Below, piece by piece: positions 43,667-53,181 of a stretch of 64,000 nucleotides of DNA. The first letter of the stretch is position 1. Every line of letters starts with the position of its first letter. Made by a program: the position numbers and the translations under genes. The notes under the pieces are model-generated. The model made no database searches. It saw only the letters and a list, made by a program, of their open reading frames with translations, and was not told the origin of the DNA. The stretch is from assembly GCF_025753855.1 (NCBI RefSeq), contig NZ_JAOWPT010000001.1, positions 1-64,000 on the forward strand, in the 5' to 3' direction. This DNA is from Mesorhizobium sp. ZC-5 (GTDB taxonomy: Bacteria; Pseudomonadota; Alphaproteobacteria; Rhizobiales; Rhizobiaceae).

Positions 43667-44959
43667 CTATTGCCCGAGACGCTTTCTGATCGGCTCGAAT
43701 TCCGGCGTCGGCTTCCGCTGTACCGGATCGGGCTCGCCAGCTTCGATGGCTTCCCAGTATTTCCAATTCACCTTGTCGCTGCCGAGCTCGTAGTCCATGC
43801 CGTCCCAGCTGTCCTCGCGGAAGCTGTAGAAAGCCCAATGGACATTTTGGGCATCGAGCCTGGTCAGCACGTCCTCCAGATACTGCTTGCAGCCGGGCAG
43901 GCGCCGCATGCAGCCGAACTCGCCGGCGACCAGGCGGTTGGGTGCGATTTCGTGCTTGTCGGCCCAATCGAGCGGAAGCTGCAGATAGGCACTCACCCGT
44001 CCGCCGTTCCATTCTTCCTGCTGCTCGCCGAACGGCACCACGCCGGGATAGGCATAGGGCTTTTCACGCTTGAGGTTGGGCGCGCTGGTGGCAGCGTAAG
44101 GCTCATACATATGGAATGCATAAAGCACACGCGCATCGCCGAGCGGCCCCGGCCAGTAGGCGAAGGCATCGGCGGCGGCATACCAGCCCGCGTCGGCCAT
44201 CACCGGGGTGACCGGATCGACCTCGCGAATCGCCTTGATCACCGTTTCATAGAAAGCCGGCAGATCGCGTGCGGTGCCCTTCTGCTTGCCATACCAACCC
44301 TGCATCGCCGACGATTTGGCATGTTCGGCAAGTCCGCCCTTCTTTTCCGGCGCGGGTTCATTGACGAGATTATAGGCGGCGACCGCCGGATGATCCTTGA
44401 GTTCGGCCGCAAGATCGCGCCAGAAAGCGGCGGCTTCGTTCCAATAGGCCTTATCCTGCCAGAGCCGATCGTCGAACTCGTTGTTGTTGTTCTGCGCCCA
44501 GCGCATGCCCGGCAGCGACAGCGGCGCGATCACCACCTTCAAACCGGCCTTGTGTGCCCGGTCGAGCGTCGCCTTGAGCGTGGCGAGGTCATCCCGCATC
44601 AAGCCGGCATAATGGTCGGCGTCGCCGATCAGGAAATCGCGCTTCTGCGGCTTCCATTTGTCGTAGGAGAGCCGAACCCAGTCGGCGCCATAACCCGCAA
44701 GCGCATCGAAATAAGCCTGATCCGGCGGCAGCCGGTTGAAGCTGTTGCCACCCTTTTGCGGCGTATCCCAAAAACGCATCAGGTCGGCAGCCTGAGCGCC
44801 GGAGAAAAGGCAGGATGAGAGCAGCAGCGCGGCCAGAAATCTCAACGGGTCACTCTTCGGTCGTGGAAGGCAAGATGCGCTACTCGGGCCGGAATGAGGC
44901 GGAAGTGCGTTGTTGAGGCTCTCCGGGCACCCGCTCCGTTCAAATACCGTTGCAGTCAT
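43667..44959 (-). CDS. Secreted GH5-like glycoside hydrolase (cellulase family)
   Basis: A 430-residue (as called) protein with a TIM-barrel glycosidase layout. It has DWVRLSYDKWKPQ near the N terminus, HPAVAAYNLVNEPAPEKKG (acid/base Glu after Asn, the NEP motif), and RLVAGEFGCMRRLPG (nucleophile Glu). A secretion signal RFLAALLLSSCLFSGAQA lies at residues 40-57 of this call. That suggests the real start may be a TTG at 44845, which puts the signal peptide at the N terminus; the ATG at 44959 has AGAGGAGA upstream. Substrate glucan not identified. Confidence 0.78.
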   Translation of the reverse strand: MTATVFERSGCPESLNNALPPHSGPSSASCLPRPKSDPLRFLAALLLSSCLFSGAQAADLMRFWDTPQKGGNSFNRLPPDQAYFDALAGYGADWVRLSYDKWKPQKRDFLIGDADHYAGLMRDDLATLKATLDRAHKAGLKVVIAPLSLPGMRWAQNNNNEFDDRLWQDKAYWNEAAAFWRDLAAELKDHPAVAAYNLVNEPAPEKKGGLAEHAKSSAMQGWYGKQKGTARDLPAFYETVIKAIREVDPVTPVMADAGWYAAADAFAYWPGPLGDARVLYAFHMYEPYAATSAPNLKREKPYAYPGVVPFGEQQEEWNGGRVSAYLQLPLDWADKHEIAPNRLVAGEFGCMRRLPGCKQYLEDVLTRLDAQNVHWAFYSFREDSWDGMDYELGSDKVNWKYWEAIEAGEPDPVQRKPTPEFEPIRKRLGQ

Positions 44960-45092
44960 TCTCCTCTCGACATCGGCACATGATTCTGCTATCAGCCGCC
45001 ACAATTCGCGGTGGAAAGCCACTGCGGAGGCATGATGGTATTGCCGTCTGCCTCTTGGTCCACAACGGAAAGAACGGTAGGCAGGATCCCAC

Positions 45093-45341
45093 GTGCAGGT
45101 ACTCGTCCGCGACAACAATGTTGATCAGGCGCTTCGCGCGCTGAAGAAAAAGATGCAGCGCGAAGGCATTTTCCGCGAAATGAAGATGCGCGGACATTAC
45201 GAGAAGCCATCCGAAAAGCGTGCACGCGAGAAGGCGGAAGCCGTTCGCCGCGCCCGCAAGCTGGCGCGTAAGCGCGCCCAGCGCGAAGGTTTGCTTCCCG
45301 GAGCCAAGCCTGCGGCGGTGACGGCACGCCCGGCGCGCTGA
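45093..45341 (+). CDS. rpsU: 30S ribosomal protein S21
   Basis: An 82-residue basic ribosomal protein. [27 protein letters not shown] and [21 protein letters not shown] match S21 closely. The GTG start at 45093 is preceded by AGGA. The alphaproteobacterial C-terminal tail ([11 protein letters not shown]) is longer than in E. coli. It binds 16S rRNA near the anti-Shine-Dalgarno region. Confidence 0.95.
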   Translation: MQVLVRDNNVDQALRALKKKMQREGIFREMKMRGHYEKPSEKRAREKAEAVRRARKLARKRAQREGLLPGAKPAAVTARPAR

Positions 45342-45380
45342 TATCGCCCCGTTTTGTCCTTTTTCCGGCGTTAGTGCAGA

Positions 45381-45414
45381 AGGTGGGGCGATGAAAAATC
45401 GCCGCCACCTTTTT
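45381..45414 (+). terminator. Rho-independent terminator of rpsU
   Basis: A 12-bp stem AGGTGGGGCGAT / ATCGCCGCCACCT with one bulged G, a GAAAA loop and a run of T residues, 40 bases after the rpsU stop codon. Confidence 0.85.
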
Positions 45415-45459
45415 GTTTCAGCTGCGTTGTTGGAATACTGAACGACGGCAAGTAAGGTA

Positions 45460-46317
45460 ATGACAGGCATGCGCGACATCACGAATGCCCAGAGGCTGGA
45501 CTGGCGCCGCAGCGCGTTCGTCCTCGTCGTTCTCGCAGGCTTGCCGCTTGCCGCATGCCAGACCGACGGTCCCGCGGGCGAAATCACCACAATCGACACC
45601 GCACAAGGGTCCGACCAGAACATATCGTCGCTGAGTTCAGTCATCGCGCGCAATCCAAGCGACCCCGAAGCATACAATGTCCGCGGCTCCGCCTATGGAC
45701 GCGCCGGAAAGTACCGCGAAGCGCTCAGGGATTTCGACAAAGCGCTCGAACTCCGCCCGGATTTCTACCAGGCCTATGCCAATCGCGCCCTCATCCACCG
45801 CTATCTCGGCGACCAGACAAGCGCGCTCAACGACTACAACCGCTCCATCCAGCTGAATGCCAGCTATGACGCCGCCTATATCGGCCGTGGCAACCTGTAT
45901 CGCCGGGCCGGCCGGACCCAGGATGCGTTCAACGACTTCCAGAAGGCGATCCAGCTCGATACGACCGACCCGCGCGCCTACCACAATCGCGGCCTGATCT
46001 ATCAGCAGCAGGGCCAGCACGGGTTTGCCATCGAGGATTTCTCGACGGCGATCTCGCTCGCCCCGGATTCGGCGGAGCCCTATAACGGCCGTGGCCTGTC
46101 CTATCTCGCCCAGAACGATGAAGACAACGCCTTCGCCGACTTCAACACGGCGATCAAGCTCGACGGCAGGAACGCCGAGGGCTGGGCCAACCAGGCCCTG
46201 ATTTATGAGCGCCGTGGCGAAAAGGACAAGGCGGCGAAATCCTACGCCCAGGCGGTTAAGCTCGACCCGAATTACAAGCCCGCCGCCGATGGCCTGGCGC
46301 GCACGCGCGGCGCTTGA
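45460..46317 (+). CDS. TPR-repeat lipoprotein (NlpI-like)
   Basis: A 285-residue protein. A lipoprotein signal ends in LPLAAC near residue 33 (lipobox LAAC). Six tandem tetratricopeptide repeats of 34 residues follow, starting near residue 63 (EAYNVRGSAYGRAGKYREALRDFDKALEL and so on). Likely an outer-membrane or periplasmic scaffold for protein-protein contacts. No enzymatic motif. ATG codons at 45460 and 45469; AAGG before the first. Confidence 0.85.
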   Translation: MTGMRDITNAQRLDWRRSAFVLVVLAGLPLAACQTDGPAGEITTIDTAQGSDQNISSLSSVIARNPSDPEAYNVRGSAYGRAGKYREALRDFDKALELRPDFYQAYANRALIHRYLGDQTSALNDYNRSIQLNASYDAAYIGRGNLYRRAGRTQDAFNDFQKAIQLDTTDPRAYHNRGLIYQQQGQHGFAIEDFSTAISLAPDSAEPYNGRGLSYLAQNDEDNAFADFNTAIKLDGRNAEGWANQALIYERRGEKDKAAKSYAQAVKLDPNYKPAADGLARTRGA

Positions 46318-46495
46318 TCGGCAACACAGGCGGGGAAACTCGCTCTTCGGCTGATCAGAGCGTTCGAGCGCCGGAATCCCGTCAGCCACTCCCTACATTG
46401 CGGATAGCCCGGCGTTGCGGAGACTCGCACCGTCACGGAACCTTGTGTTCGCGTTCCAGTTATCTGCGGACGAAGCGCAATCGGGAGATGCTGTC

Positions 46496-46975
46496 ATGAA
46501 GAATTTCGCCCTGGCCGGCCTGGCCATACTGTCCTTGGCAGCCACGCCCGCAATTGCTCAGGAAGGGGTCGAGCTTGGCGTCCTTGAATGCACGATCGAG
46601 GGCGGCACGGGTTACATCATCGGCTCCAACAAGAATCTGGCCTGCACATTCAAGCCGACCGAGAGCAGTTTCGCTCCGGAAAGCTATTTCGGCGTGGTCA
46701 ATAAGTTCGGGCTGGATATCGGGACGACCAAAGATACGTTCATGCAATGGCTGGTGCTGGCTCCCAGCAACAACATCTACGCGCCCGGCGCTCTCGCCGG
46801 AGATTATGTCGGGGCAAGCGCCGAAGCCTCGGCCGTGGTGGGCGCCGGTGCAAATCTCCTGATCGGCGGCTCCAGCAAGAGTTTCACACTGCAGCCGATC
46901 AGTGTCCAGTCGCAGACCGGCCTCAACCTGGCGGTCGGCGTCAGCCAGTTCCAGCTGCGTTCAGCGGACAACTAG
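46496..46975 (+). CDS. DUF992 family secreted protein
   Basis: A 159-residue secreted protein. The signal peptide covers residues 1-21 (MKNFALAGLAILSLAATPAIA). The mature part has VELGVLECTIEGGTGYIIGSNKNLACTFKP, with the paired cysteines of the family and a glycine-rich body, YFGVVNKFGLDIGTT. DUF992 is common in Rhizobiales; function unknown. The start at 46496 puts the signal peptide at the N terminus. Confidence 0.85.
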   Translation: MKNFALAGLAILSLAATPAIAQEGVELGVLECTIEGGTGYIIGSNKNLACTFKPTESSFAPESYFGVVNKFGLDIGTTKDTFMQWLVLAPSNNIYAPGALAGDYVGASAEASAVVGAGANLLIGGSSKSFTLQPISVQSQTGLNLAVGVSQFQLRSADN

Positions 46976-47044
46976 CCGCGCATCGGGACAAGACGATGCC
47001 GACGGCAAAAACGTCAACGCCGCTTCCGTGAGCCCCGAAAAGCC

Positions 47045-48442
47045 TCAGTGATCCATCGCCTTGACGATTTCCTCGGTCATCTTCTTAGCGTCGCCAAGCA
47101 GCATCATGGTACCGTCCTTGTAGAACAGCGTGTTGTCGATGCCGGCATAGCCCGAGCCGAGCGAGCGTTTGACGAACAGGCAGGTGCGCGCCTTGTCGAC
47201 GTCGAGGATCGGCATGCCGAAGATGGGGCTGCTCTTGTCATCCCGCGCTGACGGGTTGGTGACGTCGTTGGCGCCGATGACGTAGGCAACATCGGCCTGC
47301 GCGAACTCGGAGTTGATGTCCTCGAGTTCGAACACCTCGTCGTAGGGCACGTTGGCCTCGGCCAGCAGCACGTTCATGTGGCCTGGCATGCGGCCGGCGA
47401 CCGGATGGATGGCGTATTTGACCTCGACGCCTTTCGACTTGAGCTTGTCGGCCATTTCGCGTAGCGCGTGCTGCGCCTGCGCCACCGCCATGCCGTAGCC
47501 CGGCACGATGATGACCTTCTGGGCGTTTGCCATCAAATAGGCGGCGTCGTCGGCCGAGCCCTGCTTGACCGTGCGCTCGATGCCGTCGTCGGCGGCTGCC
47601 GCCGTCTCGCCGCCGAAGCCGCCGAGGATGACCGAAATGAACGACCGGTTCATGCCCTTGCACATGATGTAGGACAGGATCGCGCCGGAGGAGCCCACGA
47701 GCGCGCCGGTGATGATCAGCGCCAGGTTGCCGAGCGTGAAGCCGAGCGCCGCCGCCGCCCATCCCGAATAGGAGTTGAGCATCGACACGACGACCGGCAT
47801 GTCGGCGCCGCCGATCGGGATGATCAGCAGCACGCCGAGCAGCAGCGAGGCCAGCACGATCAGCCAGAAGATCAGGGTGCTTTCGGTCGTCACCAGAAGC
47901 ACGATCAGCACGACCAGTGCGATGCCCAGCGCGATGTTGATGGCATGCCGCATCGGCAGCATGATCGGCTTGCCGGACATGCGCCCGTCCAGCTTCAGGA
48001 AGGCGATGATCGAGCCGGTGAAGGTGATGGCGCCGATGGCGACGCCCAGGCTCATTTCCACCAGCGCCTGGCCGTGGATGTCGTTGACCGTGCCGATGCC
48101 GAAGCTTTCCGGCGCATACATCGCAGCAGCCGCCACCATCACGGCGGCGAGGCCGACCAGCGAGTGGAAGGCCGCGACCAGCTGCGGCATCGAGGTCATG
48201 GCGATGCGCCGCGCGGTGACCGCGCCGACGCTGCCGCCGATCGCCAGGCCGAGCACGATCAGCGCGAAGCCGCCCCACGACGGCGTGGCCAGCGCCAGCG
48301 TCGTCAGGATGGCGATGCCCATGCCGATCATGCCGTAGGTGTTGCCCTGGCGGCTGGTCGTCGGATGCGACAGGCCGCGCAGCGCCAGGATGAACAGGAT
48401 GCCGGAGACGAGGTAAAGGAAGGAAGCGAAGTTGGCGTTCAC
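47045..48442 (-). CDS. pntB: NAD(P) transhydrogenase beta subunit
   Basis: A 465-residue membrane subunit. Nine or so membrane segments in residues 1-270 form the proton channel (YLVSGILFILALRGLSHP; IGMGIAI). A soluble NADP-binding domain III follows with VIIVPGYGMAVAQAQHALREMADKLKSKG, IHPVAGRMPGHMNVLLAEANVPYDE, and GANDVTNPSARDD. Together with PntAA and PntAB it uses proton flow to make NADPH from NADH. The start is a GTG at 48442 with AAGGA upstream. Confidence 0.95.
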   Translation of the reverse strand: MNANFASFLYLVSGILFILALRGLSHPTTSRQGNTYGMIGMGIAILTTLALATPSWGGFALIVLGLAIGGSVGAVTARRIAMTSMPQLVAAFHSLVGLAAVMVAAAAMYAPESFGIGTVNDIHGQALVEMSLGVAIGAITFTGSIIAFLKLDGRMSGKPIMLPMRHAINIALGIALVVLIVLLVTTESTLIFWLIVLASLLLGVLLIIPIGGADMPVVVSMLNSYSGWAAAALGFTLGNLALIITGALVGSSGAILSYIMCKGMNRSFISVILGGFGGETAAAADDGIERTVKQGSADDAAYLMANAQKVIIVPGYGMAVAQAQHALREMADKLKSKGVEVKYAIHPVAGRMPGHMNVLLAEANVPYDEVFELEDINSEFAQADVAYVIGANDVTNPSARDDKSSPIFGMPILDVDKARTCLFVKRSLGSGYAGIDNTLFYKDGTMMLLGDAKKMTEEIVKAMDH

Positions 48443-48443
48443 G

Positions 48444-48875
48444 TCACTTTTCCTTCTTCTTGTACATGGCCAGCATGCGCTGGGTGACGAGGAAGCCGCC
48501 GAAGATGTTGACCGAAACGAGCATCAGCGCGACGAAGCCGAAGCCCGTCGCCAGCCCGCTGGCGGAAATGCCGACTGCAAGCAGGGCGCCGACCACGATG
48601 ACCGACGAGATGGCGTTGGTGACCGCCATCAGCGGTGTATGCAGCGCCGGCGTCACCGACCAGACGACATAGTAGCCGACGAAGATCGCCAGCACGAAGA
48701 TCGCAAAGCGGAAGACGAAGGGGTCGATTACCCCACCGGAGATGGCGTGCGCCGCATCGCCCGCCGCATTGGCTGCACCCTCGGCCTTTTCGAGGTCGGT
48801 AAAGGCGAGGCGGACACCGGCGACAGCCTGCTCCAGCTGGTCGAGTGCCTGTTCGAGCGCGGTCTTTTCCATCAC
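48444..48875 (-). CDS. pntAB: NAD(P) transhydrogenase alpha subunit 2
   Basis: A 143-residue membrane subunit with a coiled, charged N-terminal 45 residues and four membrane segments ([66 protein letters not shown]). Such split alpha subunits are usual in Rhizobiales. ATG overlaps pntAA stop by 4 bp. Confidence 0.92.
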   Translation of the reverse strand: MMEKTALEQALDQLEQAVAGVRLAFTDLEKAEGAANAAGDAAHAISGGVIDPFVFRFAIFVLAIFVGYYVVWSVTPALHTPLMAVTNAISSVIVVGALLAVGISASGLATGFGFVALMLVSVNIFGGFLVTQRMLAMYKKKEK

Positions 48876-50239
48876 GCATCCCCCCTGGATTTCGGCGCGG
48901 TCGGCTTTGCCGCTGACGGTTCAGGTCTTTCGACGTGCTTGTAGGGAGCCTTGGCGTCCGGCTTCGCTGCCGTTTTGGGTTTTGCCGGCTTTGCCGCCTT
49001 GGGCGCGCCCGGCTCGGGCTTCTCGACATGCCTGTAGGGAGCGGATTTCGTCGCGGCCGCTGCCTTCGCCGGCTTTGCTGCAGCCGGTTCCGCCGCGGGC
49101 GTGGCCGCATTGGCGAAGTTCGGATGCACGATCTTGCCGCCGTCGGTCAGCATCGTCGCCTTGACGAGTTCGTCCTCGCGATTGATCGCAAGCTGCTTCG
49201 TCACCTTGTCGACCATGGTTTCGAGGAAGGCGAAGAGGTTCCTTGCATAAAGAAGCGACGCCGAAGCGGCGATGCGGCCGGCAACGTTGAGATGCCCGAC
49301 GATCTTTACGCCGTTGGCGGTGGTTACCACCTTGCCGGCGACAGCGCCCTCGACATTGCCGCCACGCTCGACGGCAAGATCGACGATCACCGAGCCGGGC
49401 TTCATCGACGCGACCATCGCCGCCGAAACCAGCTTCGGCGCGGGACGTCCGGGGATCAGCGCCGTGGTGATGACGATATCCTGCTTTGCGATATGGTCCG
49501 CCGTCAGCGCGGCCTGCTTGGCCTGGTATTCCTTCGACATTTCCTTGGCGTAGCCACCGGCGGTTTCGGCGGCCTTGAACTCTTCGTCCTCGACGGCGAG
49601 GAATTTCGCGCCGAGCGAGGCGACCTGCTCCTTTGCCGCCGGGCGCACGTCGGTTGCGGTCACCACCGCACCCATGCGCCGCGCCGTCGCGATCGCCTGC
49701 AGGCCGGCAACGCCGACGCCCATGATGAAGATCTTGGCCGCCGGCACGGTGCCCGCCGCCGTCATCATCATCGGCAGGGCGCGGTCGTATTCGGCGGCCG
49801 CATCGACCACCGCCTGGTAGCCGGCGAGATTGGCCTGGCTGGACAACACGTCCATCACCTGCGCGCGCGTGATGCGCGGCATGAATTCCATCGCGAACGC
49901 CGTGACGCCGGCTTTCGCCATCGCCGCGACCGCAGCCTCGTTGCCGTAAGGGTCCATGGTGGCGATCACCGCCGAGCCGGACCTGTAGCCCTTCAACTCG
50001 GCATCGGTCGGTCGGCGCACCTTGAGAACGACATCGGCCCCGGCCGCATCGGCGGCCTTTCCTATTTTGGCGCCGGCCTTGGCGAATTCCTCGTCCGGAA
50101 TGCGCGAGAGCGTGCCGGCACCGGTCTCGACGATCACATCGAGGCCAAGGCCAGCCAATCGCTTGACCGTATCCGGCGACGCCGCAACGCGCGGCTCGTT
50201 CGCATCAGATTCCTTCGGTACAAAGACTATCTGTCCCAC
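48872..50239 (-). CDS. pntAA: NAD(P) transhydrogenase alpha subunit 1 with extended tail
   Basis: A 455-residue soluble NAD-binding subunit. [23 protein letters not shown] at the start, [30 protein letters not shown] is the dinucleotide site, and [14 protein letters not shown] is a family motif. About 70 extra C-terminal residues are Ala/Lys/Pro-rich with a duplicated element, [15 protein letters not shown] and [15 protein letters not shown]; related enzymes are about 380 residues. The GTG start has AAAGGA upstream. Confidence 0.93.
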   Translation of the reverse strand: MGQIVFVPKESDANEPRVAASPDTVKRLAGLGLDVIVETGAGTLSRIPDEEFAKAGAKIGKAADAAGADVVLKVRRPTDAELKGYRSGSAVIATMDPYGNEAAVAAMAKAGVTAFAMEFMPRITRAQVMDVLSSQANLAGYQAVVDAAAEYDRALPMMMTAAGTVPAAKIFIMGVGVAGLQAIATARRMGAVVTATDVRPAAKEQVASLGAKFLAVEDEEFKAAETAGGYAKEMSKEYQAKQAALTADHIAKQDIVITTALIPGRPAPKLVSAAMVASMKPGSVIVDLAVERGGNVEGAVAGKVVTTANGVKIVGHLNVAGRIAASASLLYARNLFAFLETMVDKVTKQLAINREDELVKATMLTDGGKIVHPNFANAATPAAEPAAAKPAKAAAATKSAPYRHVEKPEPGAPKAAKPAKPKTAAKPDAKAPYKHVERPEPSAAKPTAPKSRGDA

Positions 50240-50268
50240 CGCGTGGTCCTTTTAGCTGGAACGTTGAC

Positions 50269-50291
50269 CGGACGCGGAGGCCCCGCGTCCG
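50269..50291 (-). terminator. GC-rich hairpin between the oxidase subunit IV gene and pntAA
   Basis: Nine-base arms CGGACGCGG / CCGCGTCCG around a five-base loop, in the 67-base gap between the two minus-strand genes. No T run; possible attenuator or RNA-stability element. Confidence 0.4.
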
Positions 50292-50306
50292 CGGGAGAAA
50301 AATGCG

Positions 50307-50555
50307 TCAGGTGATGTGCGTCGGCAGGTCGCGCATGAGGAAGCCGCCGATCGCGCAAATCACGATGAAAAGGAGGAGGCCAGAAAAGAAGCCGGCTGTC
50401 GTGAAGAAGCTGAACGCCATGGCGATGAGCAGGGCTATGCATATCAGCGATGTATATTTCGCCAGCGAGAGGAACATACGATAGGTCTTCTCGTGCTCGC
50501 TGTAGTCCATCTGGGCGCCCAGTTCGATCGGGCCGGTCGGGGTGTTGTCAGCCAT
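50307..50555 (-). CDS. aa3-type cytochrome c oxidase subunit IV
   Basis: An 82-residue protein with a hydrophilic N-terminal half (ELGAQMDYSEHEKTYRMFLSLAKYTSL, the family signature YxxHExTYxxF) and two membrane helices. Known as the small fourth subunit of bacterial aa3 oxidase in alphaproteobacteria. Encoded immediately before pntAA in the same direction. Distinct from the large catalytic subunits, which are not here. Confidence 0.88.
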   Translation of the reverse strand: MADNTPTGPIELGAQMDYSEHEKTYRMFLSLAKYTSLICIALLIAMAFSFFTTAGFFSGLLLFIVICAIGGFLMRDLPTHIT

Positions 50556-50801
50556 AGGAATTGCCTCTCGGATCGCTTCTTGCGCACATAGCGAAAAGCA
50601 TGGCCAAGGGCAATGCCTCCACGTGTCGCGCCTGCTCGAAAGACGGAGAGAGACTTTACGTTTTTATATGACTTGAAACATCGGCATTTCGCATTTCCCG
50701 CGGATTTTCGCAGGTTTCAGCAGCGGCAGCCCGGTTGAATGGATTTAAACGCCAAAGTGATACTATTTTACGACACTTAGGACTTTTCTGTGCAAATCCG
50801 A

Positions 50802-51635
50802 TCAAGCGAGCCAGCGCTTGCGCCGCTTGTAGTGTTTGACGTCCTTGAAGGACTTGCGGCCTTCGCCGCCGATGCCGAGGTAGAATTCCTTGACGTCCTC
50901 ATTCTCGCGCAATGCCTTGGCCTCGCCGTCGAGCACGATGCGCCCGGATTCCAGAATGTAGCCATACTTGGCGAAGCGCAGCGCGACATTGGTGTTCTGC
51001 TCGGCCAGCAGGAAGGAAACGCCCTGCTCCTCGTTGAGCTTCTTCACGATCTCGAAGATTTCCTCGACGAGTTGCGGCGCCAGTCCCATCGACGGCTCGT
51101 CCAGCAGGATCATCTTGGGTTTCGACATCAGCGCCCGGCCGATCGCCGTCATCTGCTGCTCGCCGCCCGACGTGTAGCCGGCCTGGCTTGCCCGCCGTAC
51201 CTTGAGGCGGGGAAAATACTGGTAGACGAGGTCGAGGTCGTCGCGGATGGCGGCGTTGCCGTCGCGCCGCGTGAACGCTCCGGTCATCAGATTGTCCTCG
51301 ACCGACAGGTGGCCGAAGCAATGGCGTCCCTCCATCACCTGGATGCAGCCGCGCCGTACCAGTTCGTTCGGCGACAGCGACTGCACCTGCTGTCCTTCGA
51401 AGATGATGTTGCCCTTGGTCACTTCGCCGCGTTCGGCGTGGAGCAGGTTCGAGATCGCCTTCAGCGTCGTCGTCTTGCCGGCCCCGTTGGCGCCGAGCAA
51501 CGCGGTAATGCCGCCTGTCGGCACCGTTAGCGACACCCCTTTCAGCACGAGGATGACGTGATCGTAGATCACCTCGATATTGTTGACCGAAAGGATCGGG
51601 GTTGCGGGCGCAGGAGCAGGGTTTGCGTTGTTCAT
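50802..51635 (-). CDS. Liv-type ABC ATP-binding protein, LivF-like (locus B)
   Basis: A 277-residue ATPase. A proline/alanine-rich N-terminal tail (AAPAPATPI) precedes Walker A GANGAGKTTTLKAISN. The signature region is SGGEQQMTAIGRALM and Walker B MILLDEPSMGLAP. FLLAEQNTNVALRFAKYGYILESGRI is switch-like. The C terminus KSFKDVKHYKRRKRWLA is basic as in locus A. Last gene of the second Liv operon. Confidence 0.92.
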   Translation of the reverse strand: MNNANPAPAPATPILSVNNIEVIYDHVILVLKGVSLTVPTGGITALLGANGAGKTTTLKAISNLLHAERGEVTKGNIIFEGQQVQSLSPNELVRRGCIQVMEGRHCFGHLSVEDNLMTGAFTRRDGNAAIRDDLDLVYQYFPRLKVRRASQAGYTSGGEQQMTAIGRALMSKPKMILLDEPSMGLAPQLVEEIFEIVKKLNEEQGVSFLLAEQNTNVALRFAKYGYILESGRIVLDGEAKALRENEDVKEFYLGIGGEGRKSFKDVKHYKRRKRWLA

Positions 51636-51676
51636 TCTGGTCGTTCTTTCGGATGGCGCCGCGATCGCGGCAGCGT

Positions 51677-51801
51677 CCCTTCTCCCCGTTCACGGGGAGA
51701 AGATGCCGATAGGCAGATGAGGGGCGGCGGCAAGTCCCGAACTTCGCGCTGCCCCTCATCCGGCTCTTCGAGCCACCTTCTCCCCGTTAACGGGGAGAAG
51801 G
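51677..51801. repeat. RIME-like element with two flanking palindromes
   Basis: Hairpin CTTCTCCCCGT / ACGGGGAGAAG (51679-51702) and a 26-bp perfect palindrome (51776-51801) flank an inner inverted repeat GATGAGGGGC / GCCCCTCATC. The element is 125 bp, between the LivF-like and binding-protein genes of locus B. The same hairpin core appears at 21022. Confidence 0.7.
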
Positions 51802-51812
51802 AAGAAGTGCTG

Positions 51813-53114
51813 TTACTTGCACTCTTCGTTGATCGGCCAGGGCGCATTGGCGTCGGCGTACTTCTTGGCTTCGGCCTCGACCAGCGGCGCGATCATGTCC
51901 TGATCCGCCTCGAGATGGTCGGAGACCTTCACGAACTTGGCGCCGTCCCACTCCATCATCCAGCCGCCCGCGTGGCCGGCGTGATTGTTGCAAGCCGTGG
52001 AAAAGGTGCCGATCATCCCGGTCATGCCGATCTCGGCAAGTTTCGCCTCGTCGATCTTCAGGTTTTCGAGGCCCCAGCGAAGCTGCTCGGCATTCACCAC
52101 CTTGGTGTCGAAATGCGCCTGAGCCGCCTTGATGCCCTCGACGGCGAACATCGAAATGAGCACGCCGCGCTGATAGAAGACCCAGTCGAATTCGCCTTCG
52201 CCGATCAGCGATTTGCCGGTGTCGACGACGTGCTTCTTGATGTCCTGCATGACCGGAGCGTTGGAATCCGGCAGGCTCCAGGAGATCGAGCGATAGCCTT
52301 TCGCGGCCTCTCCCGCCGACTTCATGTCGCCGTCATGGCCGGACCACCAGATGCCGACGAACTTTTCCATCGGAAACTTAGTCTTGACTGCTTCGGTAAC
52401 GGCACCGGCGTTCATCGCGCCCCAGCCCCACATCAGCACGAAGTCCGGGCGTTCGCGCCGGATCTGCAGCCATTGCGCCGACTGGTTCTGCATTTCCTTC
52501 AGGCCGACCGGGATCGGCAGCAGCGTGAAGCCGTGCTTTTCGGCATAGGCCTGCAGCAGCGGTATCGGCTCCTTGCCGTACGGCGCGTCGAGATGCAGCA
52601 GCGCGATCTTCTTGCCCTTCAGGCTGTCGAGATTGCCGTCCGAGATGGCCTTCAGGATCATCGACGCGCCATCCCAGTAGGACGCCGGCGGATTGAACGC
52701 CCACTGGAAGATCTTGCCGTCGGTCATCGGTGAGAAGCCGTAACCGGGTGCCAGGATCGGGATCTTGTCCACATTGGATTTCGGCAGGACCTGTAGGGTG
52801 ATGCCGGTCGACCAGGGTTGCGTGACGATGCTCGTCGCCTTGGTCTTTTCGTAGCACTCGGCGCCCTTTTCGGTGTTGTAGCCGGTTTCGCACTCATCGT
52901 AGTTGAGCTTGACCCCGTTCACGCCGCCGTCGCGCTCGTTCAGCATCATCATGTAATCACGCTGGCCGTTCATGAGCGGAATGCCGGTCGCCGCGAACGG
53001 CCCGGTACGATACGACAGATTGGTCACGTTGATCGCGTCCTGCGCCCACGCGGCAGGCGCAAGCGCCGTACCCAGCAGCAACAGCGCCACCCCCGTTTTC
53101 ATCAGATTTTTCAT
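51813..53114 (-). CDS. Liv-type ABC periplasmic binding protein (locus B)
   Basis: A 433-residue secreted type I binding protein. The signal peptide covers residues 1-24 (LMKTGVALLLLGTALAPAAWA). INVTNLSYRTGPFAATGIPLMNGQRDYMMML opens the mature domain. ECETGYNTEKGAECYEKTK and GWWWSGHDGD-like segments do not define a ligand. Longer than locus A by about 45 residues. Start at 53114 with GGAGGA upstream. Confidence 0.87.
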   Translation of the reverse strand: MKNLMKTGVALLLLGTALAPAAWAQDAINVTNLSYRTGPFAATGIPLMNGQRDYMMMLNERDGGVNGVKLNYDECETGYNTEKGAECYEKTKATSIVTQPWSTGITLQVLPKSNVDKIPILAPGYGFSPMTDGKIFQWAFNPPASYWDGASMILKAISDGNLDSLKGKKIALLHLDAPYGKEPIPLLQAYAEKHGFTLLPIPVGLKEMQNQSAQWLQIRRERPDFVLMWGWGAMNAGAVTEAVKTKFPMEKFVGIWWSGHDGDMKSAGEAAKGYRSISWSLPDSNAPVMQDIKKHVVDTGKSLIGEGEFDWVFYQRGVLISMFAVEGIKAAQAHFDTKVVNAEQLRWGLENLKIDEAKLAEIGMTGMIGTFSTACNNHAGHAGGWMMEWDGAKFVKVSDHLEADQDMIAPLVEAEAKKYADANAPWPINEECK

Positions 53115-53181
53115 GCCCGTTTCCTCCACTTGTTATGGTTTGCCGAATGGTCGCCGCGGCTCCTCCGGAACCGCAAATCCT

